Made by a program: the position numbers and the translations under genes. From Lucinisca nassula (lineage: Eukaryota > Mollusca > Bivalvia > Lucinida > Lucinidae), in the NCBI GenBank assembly GCA_963580285.1, contig OY757010.1, forward strand, positions 223,343,234 to 223,407,233: a stretch of DNA of 64,000 nucleotides, read 5' to 3'. The notes beneath the pieces were generated by a model. The model had not been told where the DNA came from. It did not search any database and saw only the letters and a list, made by a program, of their open reading frames with translations. Below are positions 50,988 to 63,460 of this stretch, in pieces; the first letter of the stretch is position 1; every line of letters begins with the position of its first letter.

Positions 50988-52521
50988 ACCCAAGGTCTTA
51001 AATGAAGCCGTCAAAGTAGCTGTAGAGTTAGAAGCATTCGATAAGGCAGAGAAGCAACGACAGACCAATAAATACATAAGGGGTGTTTCTGAAACGCCAG
51101 TAGATGCAGAAATAAGAAAATCAGACATCAATATTCAGGACATAATGAAACGTCTGGATCAATTGATCAAACAACAGCAAAAGCTGACATCTATAAGTGA
51201 CAAATCATTGCCGCCTGATAGGACAAAAAATCGTTGCTATAAGTGTAAGAACTTTGGACATATAATGAGAAACTGTCCGGATAATAAAAATCAAAGTACT
51301 GAGAGTACTGGAAATGTTAAACGAGTAGGTCGATTTTGTAATAAGAGTCTTCACCAAAAAGGGAAACGACCAAAACAAATAGGGCATGCAAGAGAAAGTA
51401 CAAAACCGCTAGAAGCTGGCATGTATTTACCTGTAAATATCAATGGTATTGATACAAATATGTTAGTAGATTCAGGGGCCACAGCATCATTACTTTCACA
51501 AGACATATACAACAGCATTCCTGTTGAAAATCGACCTAGACTAGACCCTGTAAAAGGCGAAATGGTCGCCGTAAATGGCATGTCTTTAGAGATTCTTGGC
51601 AGTGGTGAGTTTGACATTTTTCTTGGGGGGTTTTGCTACCCGTCAACGGTCATTGTGGCAAAACTTAACACAACCGCAATATTGGGGCTTGACTTTCTGT
51701 CTGCTCACGATTGTGACGTTAGTTTGAAAAACAAATCAATAATTATAGGTGGCAAAATAGTTAAAAGTGATATCAAAGGGAAAATTGGATGTTACCGAGT
51801 AAATGATTTTTGTCATGATATAGATGGAATAGGAATACTAGAACCTGCAGAAAAGTTTAGTAAAAATGGTAAGGCATTGCTAGGACGTACATTGGCTACC
51901 GCTGAAGAAAATATTCCAGTTCGACTGATGAACCCATCGAACGAATCCGTAGTGGTGTACAAAGGTTCAATAGTTGGTGAGTTTGAACAAGTTGACCATG
52001 CGCCAGTATGTCAATACAAAGTACAGATCAGAAGTAGAGAATTGTCAGAACCGTTAGAAAATCTGCTTAAAAAAGGTTCAGAGGACCTGGATGAGAATCA
52101 GACTGACAAAGTGCGAGAGACGTTGACAGAGTATAGTGATATCTTTGCTTCAACAGATAAAGACCCAGGACGAACAGATGTTGTTTTACACGAAATTGAC
52201 ACAGGTGATGCAAAACCGGTTAAACACAGACTAAGAAGATTACCTCAATATGCCGTTGAGGAAGCAGATAGACAAGTTGATGACATGCTTGAACGTGAAA
52301 TAATAGAGCCATCCAATAGTCCTTGGGCAGCTGGAATCGTGCTTGTTAGAAAGAAAGACAACACTCTTAGATTTTGCGTCGATTATAGGGCATTGAACGC
52401 CCTGACAATAAAGGATGCATATCCATTGCCAAAAATAGACGAAACGCTGGACAACTTAGCAGGCGCATCGTGGTTCTCGACCCTTGACCTGCGAAGTGGA
52501 TATTGGCAGGTTGGTGTCGAT
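50962..52521 (+). pseudogene. pol: Element C pol, copy C4, truncated in RT
   Basis: It ends at the same GTCGAT|TGGTGTGC join as C1 and C2 (52521/52522), with a stop at 52554. Since the LTR in front of C4 lacks the THAP insertion, the fusion cannot have formed locally. It must have been copied or exchanged from the C1/C2 side. Confidence 0.88.
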
Positions 52522-53198
52522 TGGTGTGCTAAAGAAGATGAACAGGGGTCCTAAAGTGAATGCCTCTGATCTAAAGGTCAAAACAACAACAAGGTCTTTA
52601 GTATGTGTGCCTTGTAAATGAACTAACAAACTAGCCTGTCCCCCTAGCCTTGGCATAACCTCGGATCTGGGTTCACACTATTTGCAGAAATGACATATGA
52701 CATGCAAACAGTATGGGCCCAGATCAGATGAGCAGTCTGATCTGGGTCCACACTGTTTGCAGAAATGACTTAAAGCTACCGCAGTCAACGATTTTTTACA
52801 GACAAACAGTGTGGACTCAGATCAGACAGCTCCTCTTAGCAATCTGATCTGTGTTATTTTGACAATAAACAGAATGTCAAACCTACCTTGACACTTGGAT
52901 AGAGTATATTTCCCGAGTCCATGACACCTCCGAATACACAACACTTGACACTAGTCCGTAGACATCGGTTATCAGGCAGCTGTTATTTCACTAAATGGAA
53001 ATTTTCCGCCTCGTTATTCTTTACTTTTAATCACTTTTACTTACAGTAACATGCATTTTCAGCTTAAAAAAAACGATTTTATTCAATGTAAATGATAGCG
53101 ATCTAAAGGGTAATTGCCGGTCGCTCTGCTATTGTTTTCACCTAAAAAATGGCGGCCTATCGGTTGCTACGGGCAGTGACGTCACGCCGGCGAACCCT
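52522..53198 (+). repeat. THAP transposon right-end fragment before copy C5
   Basis: 677 bp, same limits as before C2 and C3. It places the THAP right end downstream of an LTR that never received the transposon. Confidence 0.85.
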
Positions 53199-53200
53199 AT

Positions 53201-53581
53201 TGGAAGTCTCAGCGAACAGTGGAAGAAAATAATAAATAACTGGTAAGTTTTTAATTTCCTGAAAAGGAATAAATATAGTTTCTGAAAAGAAACGATTGTT
53301 ATTACTTACCGTATCGAGCAAGAAAACCTGAATAAGGTTAGGCAACGCTGAGAGAAGGTTCAAGGAAAGAGAAAGACGCTGACAGTTGATTGTTTATCCC
53401 GCCATATTTGTTTGATGTAATTTATTTTTTTAAACACAGATAACTCCAATCATTTTCATTCAATGTATAACTGCTGCTTCGTTTTTTACCAATCATTGTT
53501 TTGGAACAGGGAGCTCTGTCTAAATTGAGGTTTAATCTGAATCTATCTAATATACCGCTCGGGAAACACAAGTTTGTTACA
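53201..53581 (+). mobile_element. Element C partial LTR (copy C5)
   Basis: 381 bp, with its donor at 53243. No SINE follows, unlike C3, so the SINE insertion is later than (or was removed from) the C3/C5 duplication. Confidence 0.85.
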
Positions 53582-53662
53582 TTTTGGTGGCAGCGCCTGG
53601 ATACGGAAATAAGCCAGTTTTCTTTTAAATTTCGCTTTTTGTAATAGAATTTGTCCTGAAAT

Positions 53663-54940
53663 ATGGACGAAGTAAGGGCACCGATTACTAAAGGCGATAC
53701 ACTGACAACCCCTGTATTCAGTACTGTAAGGGATAGGCGTGATGCACCTCCTTCATTAACTAGAGAGCCGTCTATAGCCAGACGACTAGACGACTCCTTC
53801 ATGGATCTTGGTGTGAGATCAGCGCAGCAAAAGGCTGATCAAGAGATGCAGCAGAAGAATAGAGCTGATAAAGGAGAACAGTCCTTGTTACTGCTCTCTG
53901 AGATTCACAAAATGCGTGAAGAAACTAGAAGGCGTGATGAAGAATACAGGATGGAAGCTATGAGAAAAGATGAAGATATTAGAAAGCTGATTGCGGATAG
54001 CCAGAAAAAGGATGAAATCATTCTTTCATTGATCACATCTTTTAAAGAGCAGATGTCTTCCACAGCAGGCTCGATATCTAGAAGCAAAGAGGAGCCGCAA
54101 TATTATACTGAAACAGAATCTGATTTACTGCGTCCCCACTCAGATAAATGGTCTATCGGAAGGCCAGAAATGGCCGACAATATACGGGGCGAAAAAACGG
54201 CAGCATTGAGAAGCACTAAAATAGAAAATCAGAGTTATGACCCACTAAATAACACTGAAAAGACAAACACTATGCAGGAGACAAATTTTCAAGGCTCTAG
54301 GTATCCTGGTTTTTCCACAGGTATAAATGGAGGTCTTTATACTGAAGCAGATGCACATTATGCAACTAGCCAGCATAAGCAAACTCCGTCTATGATGTCT
54401 GAAAGTTTACTAAGTGATCTAAAAACCGTCAGGGCAAAAACAAGTTTAATATCCCAAAAAGAAAACAATGCTCATGACTTACGCCAAAGCTCTTCAAAGA
54501 CTGGTGTAAAAATGAAACCTGCGACATTCGATGGCTCAGCCTCATGGATTGACTATAAGACACATTTTGACATGTGTGCTGAATTGAACGGTTGTGATGC
54601 TAGTCAGAAGGGCCTATACTTAGCAGTGAGCCTTCGTGATCAGGCACAAGGTGTGTTAGGGAATCTACCTGTAGAGGAAAGAAACAATTTTGAAAAATTA
54701 AGTAAAGCTTTGGCTGAGCGTTTTTCACCAGCCAGCCAAACTGAATTATATAGAGCACAACTGAAAGAACGGCAGTGGAAGCACGGTGAAAATATTCCTG
54801 AGTATGGCCAACGCATATTAAGATTAACCACACTGGCATACCCTGATGCAAGTTCGGCTTTAGTCGATACTCTGGCCATGGGGGAACTTTATAGATGCCA
54901 TTTCAGATCCAGAAATGCGTTTGAAGATACAGCAATCTAG
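53663..54940 (+). CDS. gag: Element C gag, copy C5
   Basis: 425 codons, the same as C4 by eye. The coiled-coil N-terminus and capsid-like C-terminus are intact up to the shared break. Confidence 0.82.
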   Translation: MDEVRAPITKGDTLTTPVFSTVRDRRDAPPSLTREPSIARRLDDSFMDLGVRSAQQKADQEMQQKNRADKGEQSLLLLSEIHKMREETRRRDEEYRMEAMRKDEDIRKLIADSQKKDEIILSLITSFKEQMSSTAGSISRSKEEPQYYTETESDLLRPHSDKWSIGRPEMADNIRGEKTAALRSTKIENQSYDPLNNTEKTNTMQETNFQGSRYPGFSTGINGGLYTEADAHYATSQHKQTPSMMSESLLSDLKTVRAKTSLISQKENNAHDLRQSSSKTGVKMKPATFDGSASWIDYKTHFDMCAELNGCDASQKGLYLAVSLRDQAQGVLGNLPVEERNNFEKLSKALAERFSPASQTELYRAQLKERQWKHGENIPEYGQRILRLTTLAYPDASSALVDTLAMGELYRCHFRSRNAFEDTAI

Positions 54941-57900
54941 ACCCAAGGTCTTAAATGAAGCCGTCAAAGTAGCTGTAGAGTTAGAAGCATTTGATAAGGC
55001 AGAGAAGCAACGACAGACCAATAAATACATAAGGGGTGTTTCTGAAACGCCAGTAGATGCAGAAATAAGAAAATCAGACATCAATATTCAGGACATAATG
55101 AAACGTCTGGATCAATTGATCAAACAACAGCAAAAGCTGACATCTATAAGTGACAAATCATTGCCGCCTGATAGGACAAAAAATCGTTGCTATAAGTGTA
55201 AGAACTTTGGACATATAATGAGAAACTGTCCGGATAATAAAAATCAAAGTACTGAGAGTACTGGAAATGTTAAACGAGTAGGTCGATTTTGTAATAAGAG
55301 TCTTCACCAAAAAGGGAAACGACCAAAACAAATAGGGCATGCAAGAGAAAGTACAAAACCGCTAGAAGCTGGCATGTATTTACCTGTAAATATCAATGGT
55401 ATTGATACAAATATGTTAGTAGATTCAGGGGCCACAGCATCATTACTTTCACAAGACATATACAACAGCATTCCTGTTGAAAATCGACCTAGACTAGACC
55501 CTGTAAAAGGCGAAATGGTCGCCGTAAATGGCATGTCTTTAGAGATTCTTGGCAGTGGTGAGTTTGACATTTTTCTTGGGGGGTTTTGCTACCCGTCAAC
55601 GGTCATTGTGGCAAAACTTAACACAACCGCAATATTGGGGCTTGACTTTCTGTCTGCTCACGATTGTGACGTTAGTTTGAAAAACAAATCAATAATTATA
55701 GGTGGCAAAATAGTTAAAAGTGATATCAAAGGGAAAATTGGATGTTACCGAGTAAATGATTTTTGTCATGATATAGATGGAATAGGAATACTAGAACCTG
55801 CAGAAAAGTTTAGTAAAAATGGTAAGGCATTGCTAGGACGTACATTGGCTACCGCTGAAGAAAATATTCCAGTTCGACTGATGAACCCATCGAACGAATC
55901 CGTAGTGGTGTACAAAGGTTCAATAGTTGGTGAGTTTGAACAAGTTGACCATGCGCCAGTATGTCAATACAAAGTACAGATCAGAAGTAGAGAATTGTCA
56001 GAACCGTTAGAAAATCTGCTTAAAAAAGGTTCAGAGGACCTGGATGAGAATCAGACTGACAAAGTGCGAGAGACGTTGACAGAGTATAGTGATATCTTTG
56101 CTTCAACAGATAAAGACCCAGGACGAACAGATGTTGTTTTACACGAAATTGACACAGGTGATGCAAAACCGGTTAAACACAGACTAAGAAGATTACCTCA
56201 ATATGCCGTTGAGGAAGCAGATAGACAAGTTGATGACATGCTTGAACGTGAAATAATAGAGCCATCCAATAGTCCTTGGGCAGCTGGAATCGTGCTTGTT
56301 AGAAAGAAAGACAACACTCTTAGATTTTGCGTCGATTATAGGGCATTGAACGCCCTGACAATAAAGGATGCATATCCATTGCCAAAAATAGACGAAACGC
56401 TGGACAACTTAGCAGGCGCATCGTGGTTCTCGACCCTTGACCTGCGAAGTGGATATTGGCAGGTTGGTGTCGATCCAAAAGACAAATCAAAAACTGCGTT
56501 TATAACAAGAAAGGGATTATTTCAGTTCCGCGTTTTGCCTTATGGATTATGCAACGCACCAGCAACATTTGAGCGTCTGATGGAGACAGTATTGGCTGGT
56601 CTACAGTGGGACATTTGTTTGATATACATCGATGATGTGATTGTATATGGAAGGACCTTTGATGAGGCACTTGGAAATTTGAAAAGAGTGTTTGAAAGGT
56701 TAACACAGGCTGGATTAAAATTAAAGCCAGAGAAATGCAAATTATTTAGCAAATCCGTCTCCTTTCTTGGGCATATTATTTCTGATAAAGGGATTGCCAC
56801 GGATCCAAACAAAATCAAGGTGGTGCGCGAATGGCCAATTCCCGCAAATCTAACAGAACTGCGTAGCTTTCTAGGCCTCTGTAGTTATTATCGGAGGTTT
56901 ATAGCAGGATTTTCTATGATTGCTAAGCCCTTGTATCGCCTAACTGAAAAAGAACAAAATATCCTATGGTCAGAAGAGTGTGATGCATCGTTTGAAGCTT
57001 TAAAGCAAAAATTAACAGAGGCACCCATTATAGCTTACCCTGATTTTTCAGAGGCATTTATTTTAGATACTGATGCGAGCGATTCAAATATTGGGGCAGT
57101 GCTCTCGCAGGTTCAAAATGGTACTGAGAGGGTAATTTGTTATGGAAACCGGTCTTTAAGTAAGGCAGAAAAGAAATATTGCGTTACCAGAAAGGAATTG
57201 CTGGCCTTGGTTTATTTTATAAAGTACTATAGGCATTATTTGTTAGGCAGAAAGTTTACCGTTCGTACTGACCATAATTCCTTAAAGTGGATGATGAAAA
57301 CTAAAAACCCAGAAGGTCAGTTAGCGCGATGGATAGATACTTTGTCCTCTTTTGAATTTGAAGTGCAGCATAGGCCAGGCCGTAAGCATTCAAATGTTGA
57401 CGCATTAAGTCGTATGCCATGTAGATAATGTGGCGAAAAAGGTGAGAAAATTGCCGATAAGGTACATATAGGAGCAGCAAAACAAACAAATGATAATCAA
57501 GATTTAAATCTAGTTGATGCTCAGAGTAATGACAGTGAGCTTGTGATGGTGAGAGAGTGGGTAGTAGCTAAAAAGAAACCAGTATGGAAAGACGTAAGAA
57601 AATACAGTGCAAAAGTTAAAGCATATTGGTCGCAGTTTGACAGAATGCAGGTAGAAAATGGTTTGCTATGTAGATTGTGGTATGAAAGGGGAAAACCAGT
57701 TAGATCTCAAATTCTTGTTCCATCAAAACTACGCTCAACAATCTTAAAATATTGTCATGATGAGAAAACAGCAGGCCATTTTGGTATCAGAAAAACGCTT
57801 GCAAAAGTTCAGGGCAAATATTATTGGTATGGAATGCAAAGTGATATTCATAACTGGGTTAAAAGTTGTACAATCTGCAGTCGGCGAAAATCACCATCAA

Positions 57901-58958
57901 AAACGAAAAGAGCTCCTATGCAACTTGTTGGAGCTGGTCACCCCATGGAACGCATTGCCACAGATATTTTAGGTCCCTTACCAGAAACTTCATCGGGCAA
58001 TAGGTACATATTGGTTATCAGTGATTACTTCACAAAGTGGGTAGAGGCAGTCGCGATTCCGGACCAGACTGCAAGAACAGTAGCCACTGTGTTAGTTGAA
58101 GAGGTTGTCTGTAAGTTAGGTACACCTGCTTATATTCATTCAGACCAAGGTCGTCAATTTTAAGGGGTCATTTATCAAGAAATGTGTAGGCTTCTTGGCA
58201 TCAAAAAGACGAGAACCACCCCCTACCATCCTGAAAGTGACGGGATGGTAGAGCGATATAACAAAACACTTGCAAGATTATTAAGTGCCTTCATTAGTGA
58301 AGATCATAGTGACTGGGATCAGTTACTACCATACGTTTTAATGGCATATCGATCAGCAGAGCATGAGACAACATGATTTACACCTAACTTAATGATGTTA
58401 GGCAGGGAAATTTCTGTGCCTCTTGATATTCAATTTGGCTAACCACAGGAACAAAAGTTTGCGAGTGAGTGGGTAAGAGATCTGAGAGAAAGACTTGACT
58501 GGGCTCATGAATTAGCACGCAGAACGACAGCAGGGCAGATGTTACGGCAAAAGAGATATCATGATACTAAACTTAATTGGGAAGATTTCAAATCAAATGA
58601 TAAGGTTTATGTGTATTTCCCAGTTACGCAACCAGGCAGATCTCGTAAATTAACAAGTGTTTGGCGAGGACCATATACAGTGGTCGACACACTTTCGGAT
58701 GTCACTTACAAAGTCAAAAATGACGAGAGAAGAACAGAGCATGTAGTGCATATAGATCGTATGAAAAGATGTGAAAGTCGATTTCCAGATCTGATAGAAA
58801 CTAAACCAGATGAAGATGTTTTTCACGAAGATGAATCTGAGAATGAAAACGTTGACTTCGGAGAGAAAGAGCTTGAGAGTCTTGACAGAGAGACAGAGTT
58901 AGGAAGAGGAAAAAGGCAGAGAAAAATTCCATTGAAATTTTCTGATTATGTATTATAA
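54915..58958 (+). pseudogene. pol: Element C pol, copy C5, full length with in-frame stops
   Basis: Same domains as C3 and the same four in-frame stops (57426, 58161, 58374, 58440). The C-terminus is in the original frame here and ends GKRQRKIPLKFSDYVL, similar in style to the end of element A Pol (GRKIKLPARYRD). C5 is therefore the better reference for the family. Sharing four stops with C3 means the two are duplicates of an already dead copy. Confidence 0.88.
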
Positions 58959-58988
58959 TAAAGCCCTTTTCCTTGTGTATTTCAGACA

Positions 58989-59738
58989 ATGCCGCCTAAG
59001 ATTCGATATTCATCCCTGAGATACAGATGTTTGTACTGTGGCATAGGCTTCTGGGACATGGGTGAACTTCAGGAGCATGTAAGGGATTGTAAGCGAGACT
59101 CAAAGACTGTAGCACCAGAACCCAAGAAGACAACATTTGAAGGCCCAGAAGCACGTACGAAAATGTGTGAATACTGTCCAAAATTGTTTGCAAGGATGGC
59201 TGATTTAAGGCGCCATATTAGAAGAGTGCATACTTCTGTTACTGTTACTTCGTCTGCAGCCACTCTAATTGCAAATGATGAACTGGGATCAGACCCTGAT
59301 GTCGAAGTATGTGCAGAAAGTGAAGAAATTAACAAAACTTCAGATATCTCAGTGATAAGAAAACCCACTAGACCTCTGCCTGTGGTATCTGGAACAAAAC
59401 TTCCTCTTGTGTCACTGTCTGGACAGTCATTCAGTTTCGGAGATAAAGTCGTGACAGACAATATTACTACAGTATCGAGTGGTGTGGCTGCAGGCCCAAG
59501 TATGTCTTTAGAGAAACAGAAAGATTCCGTGAGTGAAGTAACTGCGGTGACGGCATCTGTTGTAAAGACTTCGGAAACAGCAAAGACGGAACTCAGCAAG
59601 AGAAGTTATGGTGTTCAAGTAAAGATGGAGAGAATCAAAGTGGAACACCATAAAATTGTTGAAACTGTGAAAGTGTATAAAGAGGGTGATACTCAGGTGA
59701 CCAGAAAAGAGACACATGAGAGCAAGTGGACGGAATAA
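58989..59738 (+). CDS. Element C ORF3, copy C5: two-zinc-finger protein
   Basis: 249 codons, identical to the C3 copy by eye, with the TTTCAG acceptor ending at 58985. The intact frame next to a multiply interrupted pol may mean only that the duplication is young, so it is not by itself evidence of selection. Confidence 0.8.
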   Translation: MPPKIRYSSLRYRCLYCGIGFWDMGELQEHVRDCKRDSKTVAPEPKKTTFEGPEARTKMCEYCPKLFARMADLRRHIRRVHTSVTVTSSAATLIANDELGSDPDVEVCAESEEINKTSDISVIRKPTRPLPVVSGTKLPLVSLSGQSFSFGDKVVTDNITTVSSGVAAGPSMSLEKQKDSVSEVTAVTASVVKTSETAKTELSKRSYGVQVKMERIKVEHHKIVETVKVYKEGDTQVTRKETHESKWTE

Positions 59739-60058
59739 ATATTACATTTGTGAAAGCTTAAATGATTTTGTATGAACAGGACGTTCAAATTAGACAGACA
59801 GTCTAATACTTGGAAACTTTCACAGCTGTATCCTTTAGCTAAGACATGCCTGCATTTTATATGCTCTTTATATGTATGTGTATATATATGTGTGTGTTTC
59901 AGTGATACTGATAGTTCTAGGCAAGAAACTATCATGGTAGATAAATACCATTAAAGAAGGGTAAAATTATTATGTCCTTTATTATTTAAAAAAAAAAAAA
60001 AAAAAAAAAAAAACATGAAATCAAAAGTCGGGACGACTTATATCGGAGGCGTGGGTAG

Positions 60059-60585
60059 TGTGATAAGTTTATTTAGAGGTGTGTCTGCAATGGGCATATC
60101 TGATTGGCCAATGATGGCCTATAATTTGATTGGTGAGTTAAGAGCGCCACCTATATGGGTATATAAGGCCTTGCAGCTGGTGGAGAGCTCATATCGGTAT
60201 TGGAAGTCTCAGCGAACAGTGGAAGAAAATAATAAATAACTGGTAAGTTTTTAATTTCCTGAAAAGGAATAAATATAGTTTCTGAAAAGAAACGATTGTT
60301 ATTACTTACCGTATCGAGCAAGAAAACCTGAATAAGGTTAGGCAACGCTGAGAGAAGGTTCAAGGAAAGAGAAAGACGCTGACAGTTGATTGTTTATCCC
60401 GCCATATTTGTTTGATGTAATTTATTTTTTTTTAAACACAGATAACTCCAATCATTTTCATTCAATGTATATAAATGCAGCTTCGTTTTTTACCAATCAT
60501 TGTTTTGGAACAGGGAGCTCTGTCTAAATTGAGGTTTAATTTGAATCTATCTAATATACCGCTCAGGAAACACAAGTTTGTTACA
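60059..60585 (+). mobile_element. Element C terminal 3' LTR
   Basis: 527 bp, with TATA at 60160-60168. It ends GTTTGTTACA and is followed by CATG (60586-60589), matching CATG before the 5' LTR (32547-32550). It has private changes near the end (ATGTATATAAATGCAGC, CTCAGGAAAC), so it is slightly more diverged than the internal LTRs. Confidence 0.93.
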
Positions 60586-60589
60586 CATG

Positions 60590-60975
60590 CATGAGAGGCA
60601 TAAAGTTGTCCACATTATTCTCTTGACGGTAAATTCTCGTGTCGGTAAATTCTCGTGTCGGTATTTATAGCAAACGTCAATTTTGTCACTAGATGACAGC
60701 TATGTATGTTCATCATGAACAAACGTGATTAATTATTTAAAAAATATACCTAGCAAACAACAGTTCCATCATTAGATGTTAGCTACGGACGTGCATCGTG
60801 GATAAGATTTATGAACAAAACAACAACAACAAAAACAAAAAATTCTCTTGACGGTAAATTCTCGTGTCGGTAAATTCTCGTGTCGGTATTTATAGCAAAA
60901 GTCAATTTTGTCACTAGATGACAACTATGTATGTTAATCATGAACAAACGTGATTAATTATTTAAAAAATATACC
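60590..60975 (+). repeat. Element D left TIR, inner part
   Basis: The continuation CATGAGAGGCATAAAGTTG...CTCTTGACGGTAAATTCTCG is matched by the reverse complement of about 62110-62490. Inside it, a unit of about 150 bp (TCTTGACGGTAAATTCTCG to AAAAAATATACC) is present twice (60613 and 60841) and partly a third time (61018). Confidence 0.8.
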
Positions 60976-62110
60976 TTTTTATACATGCAATAGGAGGTAT
61001 AAAGTTGTCCACATTATTCTCTTGATGGTAAATTCTCGTGTCGGTAAATTCTCATGTCGGTATTTATAGCAAACGTCAATTTTGTCACTAGATGAAGCTT
61101 ATAACTATACTTTAAATTATGAGAATATCTAACATATTTTTTTGCGAATATCATATGTGATATACTACTTAGACAACAGGATAATGGGATAATGTAAGTT
61201 TAAAAACTTTGCAAATAACATTTTGCTATAACATAGAGAATTTCTCTTACCAGTATTTGCCGACAAGAAAAATGGCTTGACAGCGTTTGTCAGATTTTGT
61301 TTCTTTGAAACTTATAGTCCAAACAAGCAGTTGAGCATATATTTAGAAACTTTTGGAACAGCTCCACGAGTTGACAAGATAACATTGACTCAAATATTAT
61401 TCTAGCTAGGAGCCGCCAATAGTCTCTTGTCGGTAAATTGCTCTTGACGGTATTTCCGATAAGAACACTTTCTCGGCAAATAACTGAATGATTTTCTTGT
61501 CGGTATTCATTGACAAGGAGAAGAGATATCATGGATATTTATGGATATTATGCATAGATGGTATTCTCTAAAACGTAGATTGTGGGTACCCGTTAGAACC
61601 GCCTCATTGTACAGACTTGTGAGTGTAATGAATCTCTTGTCGGTATTTACTGACAAGAAGAGGAGCGATATCATGCAGATATATTATGATCTAAAACATA
61701 GTATGTGGGTACCCGTTAGAACCGCCTCATTGTACAGACTTGTGAACGTAATGAATCTCTTGTCGGTATTTACATAGCTAACATTTGGTAACGGAACTGC
61801 TCTTTGAAATAAATACCGACAAGAGAATTTACCGTCAAGGGAATGTAGACAGATATCTTTGTAGAGGCGGTTCTAACGAGTACGCACAATCTATGTTTTA
61901 AGCAGAAATACGAAAAATGTCAGATTTTTTTTTTCTGAAAATTTTCATTTTTGTGGTGGTACACTTTTCAATATATTGAATAGGAGATCTCGAGTTTACT
62001 GTCAAGAGAATGTAGACAGCAGTGGCAATTAAAAACAGACAAACATTTGTGTGCCGATTTACCGACAAGAGAATTTAGACACTTTTCTTCAAAGGTGAAA
62101 ATGGTCTTGT
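60976..62110. mobile_element. Element D interior, fold-back repeats, no coding capacity
   Basis: About 1.1 kb filled with direct and inverted repeats of TCTTGTCGGTA and TTACCGTCAAGAGAAT. A 123-bp direct repeat lies at 61541-61775 (GTGGGTACCCGTTAGAACCG twice) with an inverted piece at 61860-61900. ORFs at 61290-61532 and 61541-61777 just read through these repeats. No transposase is seen, so D is non-autonomous. Confidence 0.7.
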
Positions 62111-62656
62111 AAAATAGTTATTTTTTTTTACTGAAATCACATCTGGTCATGATTACCATGCATAGCTGATGTCTAGTGACTACCGTTTGCTATAAATACC
62201 GACACTAGAATTTACCGTCAAGAGAATTTGTTATTGTTTTTTTTTTTTTTTTTTTTTTTTTTCATAAATCATATCCACGATGCACGTCCGTAGCTAACAT
62301 CTAATGATGGAACTGTTGTTTACTAGGTATATTTTTTAAATAATTAATCACGTTTGTTCATGATGAACATACATAGCTGTCATCTAGTGACAAAATTGAC
62401 GTTTGCTATAAATACCGACACGAGAATTTACCGACACGAGAATTTACCGTCAAGAGAATAATGTGGACAACTTAATGCCTCTCATGCATGTATAAAAATG
62501 ATATTATCGCATCGAAATATATCAGGATTGGTTTAAAATACCATTTTAAATTATATTATATGATAAATTGGCAAAAAAAGGTTCTTGTCGGTTCTTGTCG
62601 ATTCTTGACTGTTCTTGTCGGTTCTTGACGGTTCTTGTCTGCAAATAGGGGGACCC
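62111..62656 (-). repeat. Element D right TIR
   Basis: It is uninterrupted, so it shows the state of the TIR before B and C inserted in the left one. The outer end has six in-register 10-mers of the GTTCTTGTCG type (62581-62640), then CTGCAAATAGGGGGACCC. A T run of about 28 bases lies at 62236-62262. Similarity to the left TIR is high over the outer ~425 bp and weaker inside. Confidence 0.85.
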
Positions 62657-62664
62657 CTTTCTGA
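62657..62664. repeat. Target-site duplication of element D (right)
   Basis: CTTTCTGA, matching 221-228. Confidence 0.85.
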
Positions 62665-63400
62665 CCGGTGCGTAACCAGACCTGGACAAGGCCAGTTTGC
62701 ACTATTGCCACAGCTGTATCCGGTGTCCCTCAAGGTGCAATGCTCGGACATTTATCATTCTGCCCATGCGTAAATTACCTGCCACAAAAAGTCAGCTCTG
62801 GAACTGACCTTCCTGCTAATGACCTTCTTTTATATCACCAACTCTCAAGCATGACTCATACTGCAGTATTTCACAGGGAACTTGAAAGACTACAGCAATG
62901 TTCATAATGGAATACAGACTGGCAAAAGTCTTTTCAACCCAACCAAATGTGCGGCCGTCAGGGTAATAAAACAGAGCACATTGCCATCAACTATCAGTCT
63001 AAAAGACTTGAAAGTACCTGGGTATCCTTTATGTCAGAAACATGTCATGGGAAACCCATTTTGATGCAACTGCAAAAAAAAAGCTGCCAGGCGTTTCTTT
63101 GGAAGGAACATAAGCAGCTGTTCTGAAGATGTTAAAGCATGATGGAAGAGACCATGATTAGACATATCCTGGATTATGCAGCATCAGTATGGGATTCACA
63201 TTTTGTATCCAGCGGCTGGAGACGGTGCATCGGCGAGTAGCTCGGTTTGTCAGAGGTGACTACCACACAGCCAGCATTACTTCCCGAGTGATGCAACACT
63301 TTGGCCGGCAAACTCCCCAGCATTGACATCTTGTGTCAAAGTTTTGGTGGCATCTCTCCTGGCTAAGCGGACGTCCATGCTCGCAGTGCCTCCAACCCGA
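62665..63400 (+). pseudogene. LINE reverse-transcriptase relic
   Basis: Frames 62668-62907 and 62882-63064, then further broken frames, read as the RT C-terminal half of a non-LTR retrotransposon. Visible are AVSGVPQGAMLGH (motif of the SGVPQG block), a decayed YxDD region (LPANDLLLYHQLS), FNPTKCA, and later LDYAASVWDSHF and VHRRVARFVRGDYH from the post-RT region. The pattern fits the Jockey/CR1-like clades. Several frameshifts and stops show it is dead. Element D inserted at its left border, inside the stretch preceding the SGVPQG block. Confidence 0.7.
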
Positions 63401-63460
63401 AAGAAGCGAACTGTATAGGATACTCCTGCGAAACATGTGTCAGCTCTCCTTCTGACTTAT

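Noticed and set aside
62581..62640. Telomere-like repeats
   Set aside because: The 10-mers are not a known telomere unit, are only six long, and are mirrored at the other end of element D.
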